From Sipunculus nudus (Eukaryota > Annelida > Sipuncula > Golfingiida > Sipunculidae): a DNA stretch of 64,000 nt. The position numbers and the translations under genes are program-made. The notes beneath the pieces were generated by a model. It had not been told where the DNA came from, searched no databases, and saw nothing but the letters and a program-made list of their open reading frames with translations. The stretch is taken from assembly GCA_026874595.1 (NCBI GenBank), contig CM049308.1, forward strand, positions 34,032,027 to 34,096,026. The letters are read 5' to 3'. Below are positions 43,151-53,582 of this stretch, one piece after another (position 1 is the stretch's first letter; each line of letters starts with the position of its first letter).

Positions 43151-44640
43151 TGGTAAGTGCCCATATAACAAACCAGCATCTGCCAGTGAGCCTAATGTGT
43201 GTTCAATAAGCTTTGCGAGCTTTTAAGGTTTTAGTGAAGAAGTATGCTACTGGAGCCTTCCAGGGTCCATTTAAGCCTACCACCATAAAAAAAAAAACCA
43301 CAAGGGCTTCAGAAGCTTCTGTGCTGTCACTCTCAGTTTGGCCATCCACTAGATCTCATCGCCCTGGTTGAGATTTCAGGAAATATAAGATTCCACAATT
43401 TATAATGACAGACAAACGTACAGACTGATGGATATACCCACATACCCTGCAGGTCATTTTTATAGCTATGTTGAATTGATCAAATTTTTTCAGATTAAGA
43501 TTTTGGAAATCAGAATCTTAATGAACCAAAAGATACATTTGATAATATTGTGTGCGCTTGTGTACAGATATCTATTAATCCGATGATTTCTTTGTTTAAC
43601 GGATACGCAATATGGAACCATTTTCATAAATTAGATAAATAATTTTTCCATGTTATTAAGATTCTGCTGACAGATGCTTGTGACACACAGAGTCTTACAG
43701 CTAAATCTTGCTCATGAAATCCTTGTCTAAACCTGCACAAAAAAATGGAAACCATTCAAGTAGAGGCATTGATTATTCTCTGAAAATACCAGTTTTTATA
43801 CTGCCCACATTAGAAGCCTGGCTTTCCATATGTGTCCATTTTACATGTTGGCGCTATGGGTTGCAGGGAGAGCGACATATTTTAAAGGGTGGTATAATAT
43901 TAAAAAACCTATTGAAAGATAACAGCTCGCTTATCATTAGAAAATCTTTCAGGAAAAAATAATTTGCCTCCCATCTGTGAGTGTGTCAGTTTTAGGTTCA
44001 CTCTAGCAATCTCCACCTGTGCTGGGAGTGTTTTAATGACGTTAAACTGGCAAAAACGAACATGACAGAACCAGCTGTGACACTGAAATGTACAAGCTGA
44101 CTCCCGAAATCCTTGTAAATTTCAGTGCTCTGGCTGTTTAAGTACAGCTGCACCGAAACGTTATATCGTATATCTGACTGGGAATACTCATGAATGTACC
44201 CAGACTATCCCGTAGTTTACGTTCGGGTTTTACCCTATGTTTCTGTCCTGTCGTCAATCTTGCATAACCTGGAATTTTAATTATTGGAGTCTGGAGTTTT
44301 GATTTCTACATGTAATATCAAGAAAAGAGAACAATAATTGCACTAGGCTTAATGTGGCGTGTAAAATTTGGACAATGGGAATCTGGGATACAACACCTTA
44401 GGAGAACAATGATGTTGTTGGAGACAATGATTGTTCTCCACCTTCTCTGGCCAAGTTAATTAATAAATTAATGAAATAAAACAATCTTTTTTTATGAAAT
44501 AAAATAATCTTACAATCACAATTACACTTTACAAGTAAAAATATGTCTATAAATTTATAAATGTAAATGATCCCTTCTAAATTGTGAGACAATTCGCTGC
44601 AGCCCGTTTTAATAATTTAAGCCTATGAAACTATGCACTT
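43151..44640. other. Gene-free stretch
   Basis: An 84-codon frame at 43708-43962 is unremarkable. At about 44030-44050 'TTTTAATGACGTTAAACTGG' resembles SINE tails but no box A/B pair is found. Nothing else. Confidence 0.5.
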
Positions 44641-44644
44641 CTAA

Positions 44645-44760
44645 AGACGCACAGCTAAGGCCAAAAAGGTATGGTTCTCAGGCACCGCCCGCGTCAAATT
44701 TAACCCCCCCCCCCCCGCATCAAACATTTTTATTGTGCTTTTGTAATTCAAGATGGTAAA
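44645..44760 (-). repeat. Dispersed repeat, copy 3 of 3 (inverted)
   Basis: GGTTCTCAGGCACCGCCCGC and a C13 run followed by GCATCAAACATTTTTAT are the reverse complement of the copy at 25310-25380. Confidence 0.65.
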
Positions 44761-44924
44761 ATAATACAATTTTGATACGATTTCCTTTGTCATGCTTTGT
44801 CATGTAGTGCTTTTAACTGTTTAGCAAGAAGAAACCTGTCATTTATATGTATGTTTGTTATCGAAACATACAAAAAAAGGTAAAAAAAAAAAAAAAAAAA
44901 AATACCGCCCGCCCTCATTGATTT

Positions 44925-45194
44925 GGTAAGGTATGATCGAGATGTGTTTCTGTGAAACAGATAACGTCACTTTTTTTCAATATCTATTATGATTTAATCT
45001 ATTTTGTTGATTAGACTGTTTATGTTAATATGGTAGAAGTCCAGTGTTGTGTTTTGAGGGCCTGGATTTGTTTCTATATCACCTGATAAGATTAACTGTA
45101 TTATGAGGAAATTATTGTGATAAATATGATAGTGGTGGTATTGTTTAAGAATTATGGTATTTTGGGGTTGCTGGTGCAAGTTCCGTTTCTGCAC
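44925..45194 (-). pseudogene. LINE ORF2 start with 2A-like peptide and endonuclease N terminus
   Basis: On the minus strand an ATG at 45194 opens 66 codons ending LSGDIETNPGPQNTTLDFYH then ININSLINKID. D-x-E-x-N-P-G-P at 45057-45080 is the 2A ribosome-skipping consensus. HININS..NK is the start of an AP-endonuclease domain. After a frame change, KKSDVICFTETHLDHTLPNQ (about 44930-44990) gives the second endonuclease motif (DVICxTETHLD, with the catalytic Glu). Everything beyond, including the RT, is gone. Loss of the 3' part is unusual for a LINE, which normally loses the 5' end. It lies directly downstream of the ORF1 relic at 45490-46345. Confidence 0.75.
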
Positions 45195-45489
45195 CTGGTT
45201 TGCGTTAGTAAATAGCTTAACCTATAATAAACTCATCTGTAGTGGACGATTTGGTGGTTTTTGATTCAACTGTGACTGTAACGGGAGCTTTGTGTGTGTG
45301 TGTGGGGGGGGGGGGGGGGATTTCCGGTTTTTTCATGTCTCTGTTACCCATGATCGTGTCGACGGCGAAACTGTTAGTAAAATAATAAGTGGAAACGTAT
45401 TTGTTTATGGTTGTTGCATTATGGGAAATTTCTGAAGTGTCGACACATTTTTTATTAATTTAGGTATATCCTCTTTCTCTTGTTTTGCA

Positions 45490-46345
45490 TAAATTTGTCA
45501 GTTTTGGGTCCATGTCGAATGTATCCGCCTTTGTTTCTTAAGTTCCCTTGTATCATGGAATAATTTGGTCATTTTTTCGGTAAGATCTTCATTTATGTAG
45601 ATTATGTTTTTGTCCCCTCGGACGTTCTTCAGTTTTGATCTAGATCTATAAACCATCTCCTTCGTTTGCGTGCTGTGGAATTTTGTCATCAATTTTCTAG
45701 GGGTCCCTGCGTTTGTTTTTCTCCGATTTGTTTCGTCATCCTGAATTTTTTTGTTTTATTCTGTACGCTTGGCTTATTTCTGACCTGTCAATTTTCAGGT
45801 TCATGGTGTTGCTGAGGAATTCCACGGTTCGCTCCACGTTTTTTGTTTTCTTTTTCTTTAGTCCCATGATTATAATGTTTTTTTTTCTGTTTTGCCTCTT
45901 GTTCTTGGTGATTTTTCCATGTTTTCATTTCATTTACGACATCTTCATACTTGTTTTGAAGGTCGTTTTAAAGTATCCAAGATGTTGGTTATTTTTCGTT
46001 CAAGGATTTAAGTTTTTTCTTCATTTGATTTTGCTTTCTCCTTATTGGTTGATATTTTGTCTTCCAGGTTATGAATTTTTCTCTCAAGTGAATTGTTTTA
46101 TGGGTCTATTTATGTTGTTCTGAGTGACTGTTGCACGGCGTCATTCTGGAGAGCTGTGGTCAGTGCAGCAATTAAACGAGCATTTGTAGTTGTTGCCTCC
46201 ATGTCCGCTCTATGAAGTTCTTTGAAGTGGCTCGATCGATTGTGCTGTTGCTATGGACGTTGCTGTGGACTCTTCAGCTTGTTTGGAACTTATTTTCTCG
46301 TAATTTGCGTTAGGAGTAACTATTTTAAACTTCTGATCGGTTCAT
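45490..46345 (-). pseudogene. LINE ORF1 relic (coiled coil, RRM-like, C-terminal domain)
   Basis: On the minus strand in order: an N-terminal segment (METTTxNARLIAALTT-like, about 46110-46200); a Lys/Glu-rich coiled-coil stretch (NLEDKISTNKEKAKSNEEK); an RRM-like block IIIMGLKKKKTKNVERTVEF then MNLKIDRSEISQAYRIKQK (about 45745-45875); and a C-terminal domain KFHSTQTKEMVYRSRSKLKN then IIYINEDLTEKMTKLFHDTR (45498-45692). This matches the trimeric RNA-binding ORF1p layout of L1-like and some CR1-like LINEs. Frameshifts occur in A-rich runs. A G16 tract interrupts the ORF1-ORF2 gap at 45304-45319. Confidence 0.7.
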
Positions 46346-46479
46346 GAAGTTACAATTTCATGGTTTTCTATGGTTTCAAGCCAGCTTCACTAAATTACAG
46401 TGAATTTCCTGCCGATTTTGCACCAATGAAGCAGAGCTAGCGGGTCACACGTCCATTCGGTCCAGGTCTCGGTTACCCT

Positions 46480-48420
46480 TTCCCCATAGCTCAGAGTTTA
46501 TGGGTAACAGAGACCTAATATCATGTTTCAAAGGTGAATTTCGATCGGCCTTCCTGCATGTCCAGAGAGAAGATTCTAGGTCCATTCTTTATGCCTTGTG
46601 CCTTGTTAACAGATGACCGCATCTTAAGAGTTTTAAAAAATGGAGAATATCGTAAAAAATTCGAAATAATACAGGAAGCGCCACCAGTCTGCAGAAACTG
46701 TTGAAACACAGCTTGATCAATATCCATGCAAAGAATCATAGTGATCATTGCAATAGTTGTTCAGATCCTTGAGCTTTTGTAGCATATTTTCAATTATTCT
46801 GGGGGGTACTTCGGAGCCCCATAGCTCAGAGTTTATGGGTAACAGAGACCTAATTTCAGGTTTCAAAAGAGACTTTTCATTGGCCTCCCGTCATGTCAAG
46901 AGATGAGATTTTAGGTCCACTGGTTACGATATGTGCCTTATTAAAATATGACCGCATCTTTATGGTCTCAAAAATAGAGAAAACAATTCGTAACAATTGA
47001 ACAAAATACATGTGGCGCTCCAAACTGCAGAAACTGATGAAACATTCCATGATCAAGATCCATTCAAAAATCAAGACGATCAATGCATTAGTTATTCAGA
47101 TACTTGAGCTTTTGTATCAAGTCTTCCATTATTCCCGGGGGTACTTTGGAGCCCAATAGCTTAGAGGTTATAGGTAACATAGACCTAATTTCTGTTATCC
47201 AAAGAGACTTTTCATGGGCCTCCCAGCATGTCGAGAGAGAAGATTCTAGGTCTAGTCGTTACGATTTGTGCCCTGTTAACAGATGATCAAATCTTTTAAA
47301 GTCTCAAAAATAGAGAATCAAGTGGTCCATGGGCCATGACGCTCAGCTGAATTCAAGGAATGTTGAACAATGAGCAAAATGACTGCCAGAGTGTAAACAA
47401 ATCATGAATTTTGTGAAGAGTCCTTATAAATGGGTTTCAGTGGGCTTTTGGACAGATGACAACTTCATTTGAAGGTTTCATAAATAGAAAAAAATGCGTA
47501 AAAATTTGAAAAAAAAAATACAGGTAGTGCCTGCCACCAGTCTACAAAAACTGATAAAACACTCCATGATCAATATATATCCAAAGAATCATGGCTATCA
47601 AGGCATTAGTTAATCAGATACTGGAGCTTTTGTTTGTATCAAATTTTTAATTATTCTTGGGGGTATTTATGAGCCCTATAGTTCGGAGAATATGGGTAAC
47701 AGAAACCTAATTTCAGGTTTCCAAGGAGCTTTTTCATTAGTCTCCCTGGATGTCAAGTAAGAAGATTCTAGGTACAGCAGTTACAGTTTATGGCATGTTA
47801 ACAGATGACCACTTCATTTGAAGGTCTCATAAATAGAGAAAAAATGCAAAATTGAAAAAGTACAGGTGGCGCCACCAGTTTGCAGGAACTGATGGAATAC
47901 TCCATGATCAATATGTCTGCAAACAATCATGGAGATCAATGCATTGGTTATGTATCAAATTTTTAATTATTCTGAGGGGTACTTACTACGAAGGATATGA
48001 GTAACAGAGACCTAATTTCATGTTTTCACAGAGACTTTTCATGAACCTCCCTTCATTTCAAGTTAGAAGAATCTAGGTCCAGCGGTTACGATTTGAGCCC
48101 TGTTAACAGATGACAGCTTCTTTGAAGATCTCAAAAATAAAGAAAAAAAATTCGTAACAATTGAAAAAATACAGATGGCGCCACCAGTTTGCAGGAACTG
48201 ATGGAACATCCTATGATCAATATTCATGCAAGGAATTTTAGTGATCAATGCTGTAGTTATTCAGAGACGAGCTTTTGTAACAAATTTTTCATTATTCTGG
48301 GGGGTACTTTGGAGCCCCATATAGCTCCAAGGATATGGGTAACAGAGACCTAATTTCAGGTTTTCAAAGAGATTTTTCATGGACCTCCCTGGATATTAAG
48401 TTTAAAGATTCCAGGTCCTT
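46480..48420. repeat. 338-bp tandem array, second locus, about six monomers
   Basis: The anchor GTAACAGAGACCTAAT (or near variants) recurs at 46504, 46839, 47174, 47696, 48001 and 48339; spacings 335, 335, 522, 305 and 338. The long spacing holds an insertion starting 'AAGTGGTCCATGGGCCATGA' then CGCTCAGCTGA at 47321. A perfect GGTGGCGCCACC is at 47865-47876; other monomers have decayed versions (GATGGCGCCACCAG at 48175). The array ends sharply at 48420 inside the 'AGGTCC' segment. Confidence 0.85.
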
Positions 48421-48947
48421 TAATGTCAACGGACCAACAAGAGGGATACAATTTCTTTTTATTTTAAACGTATGCTCGACATCATATAAAAGTTTCAGAC
48501 CGCCACAGACGTGTGCGACCAGGCGTCGCCCCTGGACCTCAGCATAGGGACGGTAAGTATTTACGGTAGCTTTCGCCTGGAAAATTGCATGCCTGTGAAA
48601 GGGTAAGAAAGTTTAAGATTGTTAAAGTTTAAATCACGCTGAACAGCGGAACTAGGGCGTGAGACCACGATGCGTGTTTCTCCTTTTGCATGTTCCGTGG
48701 TGGTTATTGCACAATGCCTTTGCCATACACAAAATATAAAAAAAAGCTGAGCGTTATTTCCTCTTTTCAGAAAGTTGTGAACACGCTGAAGAGACCAGCG
48801 GACAGACGGGCGACGGAAGCATCGGCAGCGCCGGTAGGTATATTCGATGGTCGGGCGCCTAGGTTCTTACTTTTATGTCAACGGACCAACCAGAGGGATA
48901 CATTTTCTTTTTATTTTAAACGTATACTCGACCTCATATAAAAGTGA
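48421..48947. repeat. Pair of ~72-bp direct repeats flanking two exons
   Basis: 48422-48492 and 48876-48947 share ATGTCAACGGACCAAC-AGAG, then TTTCTTTTTATTTTAAACGT and 'CATATAAAAGT', about 92% identical by eye and 455 bp apart. The first lies between the 338-bp array and exon a of the adjoining gene; the second is in its intron after exon b. Each contains a TATA-like TATAAAAG. Confidence 0.7.
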
Positions 48948-49617
48948 TTACAAATGTTAGCCAACCAAAATTAATATTAGCTGTGCTGCTTTCGGAACTT
49001 GGGCGAAAAGAAATAATTAGGGCTTATGATGTTTCACGAAATTCATATGACCAGGTATGAATGCGATGTAAAACGATGATCTAAGAAGTAACCCAAAATG
49101 ACATTCGTTTCAATATTTTTGCAGAATGTCTCTTGTGCTAGAACACTTAACGACGCCTTGCCCGGAACTGAGGTGGGTTTTCACGATGTGTACTGCTTTC
49201 TCTATGACTTTTAATGTACTGAGATAACGTGTTAATGTAATGGATTAGCACGTAAGTGGACCGTACCCGTTACTGGTATATTTCCCGTTGGATCTGTTAA
49301 AAGCAATCCAATGAATGCTATATTTATACTCTTACATGGCGGACATGGTTTCGTTTCCCACATTTTAGGGACCTGCCACATGTAGCCATAGACCTTTCCT
49401 CAGCGTCTCTGGGAAAGGCGAGGTTCAAGCTTTGCAGAGACTAACTTCCTCCCAGTTAGATAAATCAGATAGATACAGACGTAAAATACAAATTTCACAG
49501 TATACGCGTCTTACAAAAAGTTGTAGTGTTGCTTTATTTCAAGATTGTAGTGGCACGGGTCATGGTGGTCAGCTGAAGTTTTTGCAGAAGCAAAATATGC
49601 AAAATATTCTTTTGTAA
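48499..49617 (+). CDS. Multi-exon gene with small in-phase exons and a PLDLS motif
   Basis: Four plus-strand exons, all phase 0: a 48499-48552 (TATDVCDQASPLDLSIGT), b 48771-48833 (KVVNTLKRPADRRATEASAA-P), c 49125-49172 (NVSCARTLNDALPGTE), d 49369-49617 (GPATCSHRPFLSVSGKGEVQ ... QNILL, TAA). Acceptors are TTTCAG, CTTTTCAG, TTTTTGCAG and CATTTTAG; donors are GTAAGT, GTAGGT and GTGGGT. Introns are 218, 291 and 196 bp. Exons a-c are 54, 63 and 48 bp, all multiples of three, and are richer in GC and CpG than the introns. PLDLS is the consensus by which transcriptional repressors recruit CtBP, suggesting a nuclear regulator; that is inference. The 5' exons are not visible: the 338-bp array lies immediately upstream, so the start may be further off or the gene may be truncated. 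The family is not recognised. Confidence 0.5.
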
Positions 49618-51040
49618 TGTTTTTTATATATGCAAGCATATGAGAAGCTATGAGGAAAGGGGCCCTCCTACTTGGTTAAAGTTTTAAATGTATTATTGCA
49701 AAACTAATACAATTACAACACTGTCATGAAGAAAAACAGTAAAATTTTTGAGATACTGTGATGCATATGAAAAATTTACAGGTGGACAGACAAATGGACA
49801 GAATGGACTTATACCTTAATTTCAAGGGAATAATGCATTAAGTTTATATTAAAGCCTTATTTTTTAGCATATCCACTTTTTCCATTAATAGTTTTTGTCA
49901 GATTCATTTTTTTTTATTTATTAGTTTTATAAAATTGTAATAAAAAGTCTTAAAATATAAGTTAAAATATCAGATTTCTAAGTTGCAATCATTATTTATC
50001 CTGAGATAGTAGCTCTTATTGGGTCATATTATGCATACACTTATTTTATTATTTTTTAATCACAAATATTTAAACTGAATTTAAAAAGAAAATAATGCCA
50101 AATCATGGCATCTTTAAAATGATTCCTTGAATCACTATTAAAATGTTTTGTACATTTGGGTTTTCAGTACATGCTTAATTTTATTCACTGAAATAAAACA
50201 TTCAGTAAATTTGATAAAATTAAAGCATCTTTTCAAATAAAGTAAACACACTGTTGGTTGGATAAGAGACAAACAATTTAATTGTGCTAATTGCTATAAC
50301 AGCTATAATTTATTACTGCAATTAATAGTCAATTTCACACCTGGTGAAGTTTTTACTCTTCTGAAGTGAGGCATTACTTATCTGATGAACATCCACACTT
50401 TCATAGCAATACACCACTTTTTGGACAAAATTAAATGTGCACTTAATCATTGTATACCTGGTGGTTAAATAAAAAAACTTAAATGTAACATCAAGCCTCA
50501 AATAAGAATGAATCTAATACAGAAAGTTATAACATTCATCTAGTTTATGCACCATTTAGGGGGGGGGGAGGGAGTGCAGGGCAGAGAGGAAGCCTGCTAG
50601 AAGTGGCTAAGCTGAGCCAAGGCAAGCTGCCTTGAGTGGGTTACATAACACAAGTGAAGGCTGTACTACTTGATGGGCTTGATATAAACAACACTTGACA
50701 TGGTGTATGAAAACTTTAATAAAAGCTACTCTTTTGAATCAATTCCTTTGAAATTTCAGATTTTAAAAGATTAAATCCTTATGTATATATGCTGTGAAAA
50801 TCAAATTAACAGTGCAAACAGGAAAAAAGTGCCTTGCCAAAGTTTGACAAAAGTTAGGGTATTGATTTTTTATTTATGCTAACAACCTGATTAACAATAA
50901 CTTAATATCTAATTTTGGGTAAACAATTGAATCTTGATTAAACAAAGTTATGTTTCTGAAAAAAAGTCTCCAGCTTCAGCAATTCTCAAGTGAGTAAATA
51001 TAGTTCCTAATTTTTTTTGCATTATATTTGGGCCCATATC
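49618..51040. other. Gene-free AT-rich stretch (3' flank)
   Basis: Low-GC DNA with a G9 run near 50560. No supported genes; part may be 3' UTR of the gene ending at 49617. Confidence 0.55.
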
Positions 51041-51375
51041 TTCAAAACAATACACAATAATGACCTAATTTTGACCTAATGTTCATAGAAAATGTATGGA
51101 AAAATATGAATACTAAATGTGATAAAAAAAAGATAGGTGGTTTTGATATTAGTGTAACAATGGCATTTTTTTTAAAATGGAGGTTTTTCCTTAATATCTT
51201 GAAGGAACTTAGTCCCAGTGACATGATTTTGGTAAGGTAGGAGATTTTTGGAATATCTAACTGTATGCAAAATTTTTTATTCGTAGGTCCAAAGGTTCCA
51301 AAACGTGCCCTGTTAACAGACGGACGGCTGGACAAAGGACCACGACCAAAGCTCAGATGACTTATAGTCTTATGC
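51041..51375. repeat. Right end of composite interspersed repeat
   Basis: Shares GTAGGTCCAAAGGTTCCAAA-type text, ACGGACGG, 'GGACAAAGGACCACGACCAA' and 'GCTCAGATGACTTATAGTC' with the ends at 33.7 and 37.4 kb. A further copy of the same end lies at 51690-52010 (AGCTCAGATAACTTAAAGTC). Confidence 0.65.
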
Positions 51376-51484
51376 TTATGCTTAAATATTTTTCATATTT
51401 AAACTCATTGCCTTGTTTTTTCCCCAGAAAAAAAGTCAATTAAATATGACCTTTATTAATTTTAAATTGATTGTACAACCAGTT

Positions 51485-51690
51485 ATAATAACTTATCTGA
51501 GGCACTTTCCATGATGTTGGAGTTCGGTATTTTGTAAGGGTGGAGGAAACAGGAGGACCCGGAAAAAACCACCAACCTTGCACGGGCAACTAAAACCCAT
51601 TCTCATAGCCACACCAGGAATCAAACCAGGGTCGCCAGCAGAGAAGGTCGAGGGTTTTACCACTCACCTGTCCATGCGAGCCTCTGTTCT
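51485..51690 (-). mobile_element. tRNA-derived SINE, second family, decayed
   Basis: On the minus strand a box B GGTTTGATTCC (51617-51627, consensus GGTTCGANNCC with a C-to-T change) follows a degraded box A (GGTGAGTGG, about 51660-51668). The body contains GGGTCCTCCTGTTTCCTCC, a segment conserved in several metazoan SINEs. The sequence differs from the SINE at 30234. It lies inside composite-repeat DNA. Confidence 0.6.
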
Positions 51691-52019
51691 TCCTATTGAA
51701 AGCCCTGATATCAGGGAATATTTATGGCTAATATGAAGAGAAAAAAAACCGTGGATTCAATATAGGGCAGTCTTGAGGTGTGATAATAGGTTTTTCCTCA
51801 ATTTCTCAAACGGACAGAGTCACAGTGACCCAGTTTTTAGTATGTTATTAGATCTTTGGGACCGTCTTACAGTTTGCTAAATTCTGGATTCCTAGGTCTT
51901 AACGTTTTCCAAACGTGTGGGTGTAACAGACGGATGGACAGACATATTGGACAAGGGACCACAACTGTAGCTCAGATAACTTAAAGTCAGCTGAGCAGCC
52001 TGAGCTAAAAAAATTAACC

Positions 52020-52740
52020 CTCAGCCTTATATTAACTTCCAGTCACAAAAGCGTTCTCTGCCTTTAGGTCGCAAGACAACGGATGTAAATGATGCAACGG
52101 TTAGGCAGGCCACGGCTTCATAAGCCAAGTCAGATGAATACAAGTGGAGGGAGGAATCATGACGGATACGAGCATGTTTATTCGCGTAAAGAAAGGATAA
52201 ATTGTACATTATTTCAGGGCGAGAGAGGCTTACATGTGAAGGGAATAGGTTAATTTACCAATAACGTACAGGGGAATCAGTCCGATTTATTATTACAAAG
52301 TTTCAGGTGACGTGTATCCGTCGTTTCCCAAACGTGTCCTGAAGTTGAACATCAGCCTGAATTCTAGACTGGGGCCGCTTTTTGTATAAGTCGAAAAAAC
52401 ACATTTGGTAAAGTTTTTTTTTTACCAATACACGGGCTTGTCAATGAGTTTTACCTTGTGGAACGCAGGAATACTCACCAAACTGCAGGGTATCTTGTTC
52501 AATTTATAAGAAAACGGATGATCAGATGATCTTTGCGTGCTGTGGCCAGCAGAACTGCAGAACTTGATGCGTGAATTTTGGCGCCGGAAAAACGGGTCAC
52601 GCGATCACGTGTTCATATCACCAACACCCCCTCGCGGAAAGGTCGGAACTATAAACGTCAGGCGTTGAAAAGTTGGTTTGAAAAAAAACGGCATGCGTAG
52701 AAATCGGCGTTCACATGAACGCATGCAAAAAAATATTCGA
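52020..52740. other. CpG-retaining stretch with possible exon edges
   Basis: CG-containing text is frequent (GACGTGTATCCGTCG, TTTTGGCGCCGGAAAAACGG, CACGCGATCACGTG). A plus-strand frame after CTGCCTTTAG| at 52066 reads RKTTDVNDATVRQATAS-stop, a possible 17-codon last exon. A minus-strand donor CAGTTTG|GTGAGT lies near 52480. It could be a promoter or an exon cluster; evidence is thin. Confidence 0.3.
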
Positions 52741-53141
52741 GTTAATGACTGAAACACATAAATTAAAGTAATCTTAAAGTTCACACAAGTTTTGTTTAAA
52801 TTCAAATATATGCTACAACACCACGTGCATAAACATAAAGCACCTAAACACTATGTGATATATAATTCCCGTGTTTTCGGCCCCTGCAATGAAAAAAAAG
52901 CTTAAGTTTTGCATCTGCTTTTGTAGTGGATAATTATGTCTTTATAAAACCAGTGGACTCTAATAAAAACTATGAAAAATGGTTTTTAGGATATCCATTC
53001 TGAAAATCTATCAGCATGACTTGAAAATAATCACACAGATATGTTTTCTGATAAACGCTTGGTTTCTAAGGAAAACACCAAATGTTGATATTTACACATC
53101 ATGGACACCATAAACGCCACAGGAACGCCTGGATTTTTTAC

Positions 53142-53142
53142 A

Positions 53143-53193
<51 letters not shown>
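53142..53193. repeat. (GT)n(AT)n(AC)n self-complementary microsatellite
   Basis: GTGTGTGTGT, about 16 AT repeats, then ACACACA. The two flanks are complementary, so the whole tract can fold into one hairpin. Confidence 0.9.
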
Positions 53194-53195
<2 letters not shown>

Positions 53196-53316
53196 GATAT
53201 ATATAATCAATGCAACACATTAAGGTTCAAAACATCACAGTGAAAGTGAGCCGGCTGGTATGCTTAACTCACGAAACAGTACTGTAGTACATTATGAAAG
53301 CTAACTATACACATAG

Positions 53317-53319
<3 letters not shown>

Positions 53320-53382
<63 letters not shown>
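53320..53382. repeat. (AT)n microsatellite
   Basis: About 31 AT dinucleotides. The following segment contains TGGTATAGCCGTGTTAGTCT, a phrase I have seen in dispersed repeats of several animals, origin uncertain. Confidence 0.9.
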
Positions 53383-53386
<4 letters not shown>

Positions 53387-53582
53387 CATTTTTCTTGGTA
53401 TAGCCGTGTTAGTCTGGTAAAAAAATTTACAATTGCAATGACCGGACAAATTGCCTCTAGCGTTCGATATTTTAAAAAAAATCGATGTACACTAATGAAG
53501 ACAGCCTAATGGAATATCAAAATTTTCAAGGAGATCAAACAAAAACATCCATATAACTGATGATTACTTACTAAGGAATTCA

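Noticed and set aside
45713-46123. 136-codon plus-strand open frame rich in Phe/Leu, looking like a membrane protein
   Set aside because: It is the antisense of the A-rich LINE ORF1 relic; T-rich antisense gives apparent Phe/Leu hydrophobic runs.
48421-48947. Direct repeats as LTRs of a small retrotransposon
   Set aside because: No TG...CA ends, primer-binding site or polypurine tract, and the interval holds spliced exons.
53294-53509. Frames made of alternating Ile-Tyr
   Set aside because: Direct translation of (AT)n; the same applies at 4607-4870 and 21327-21521.
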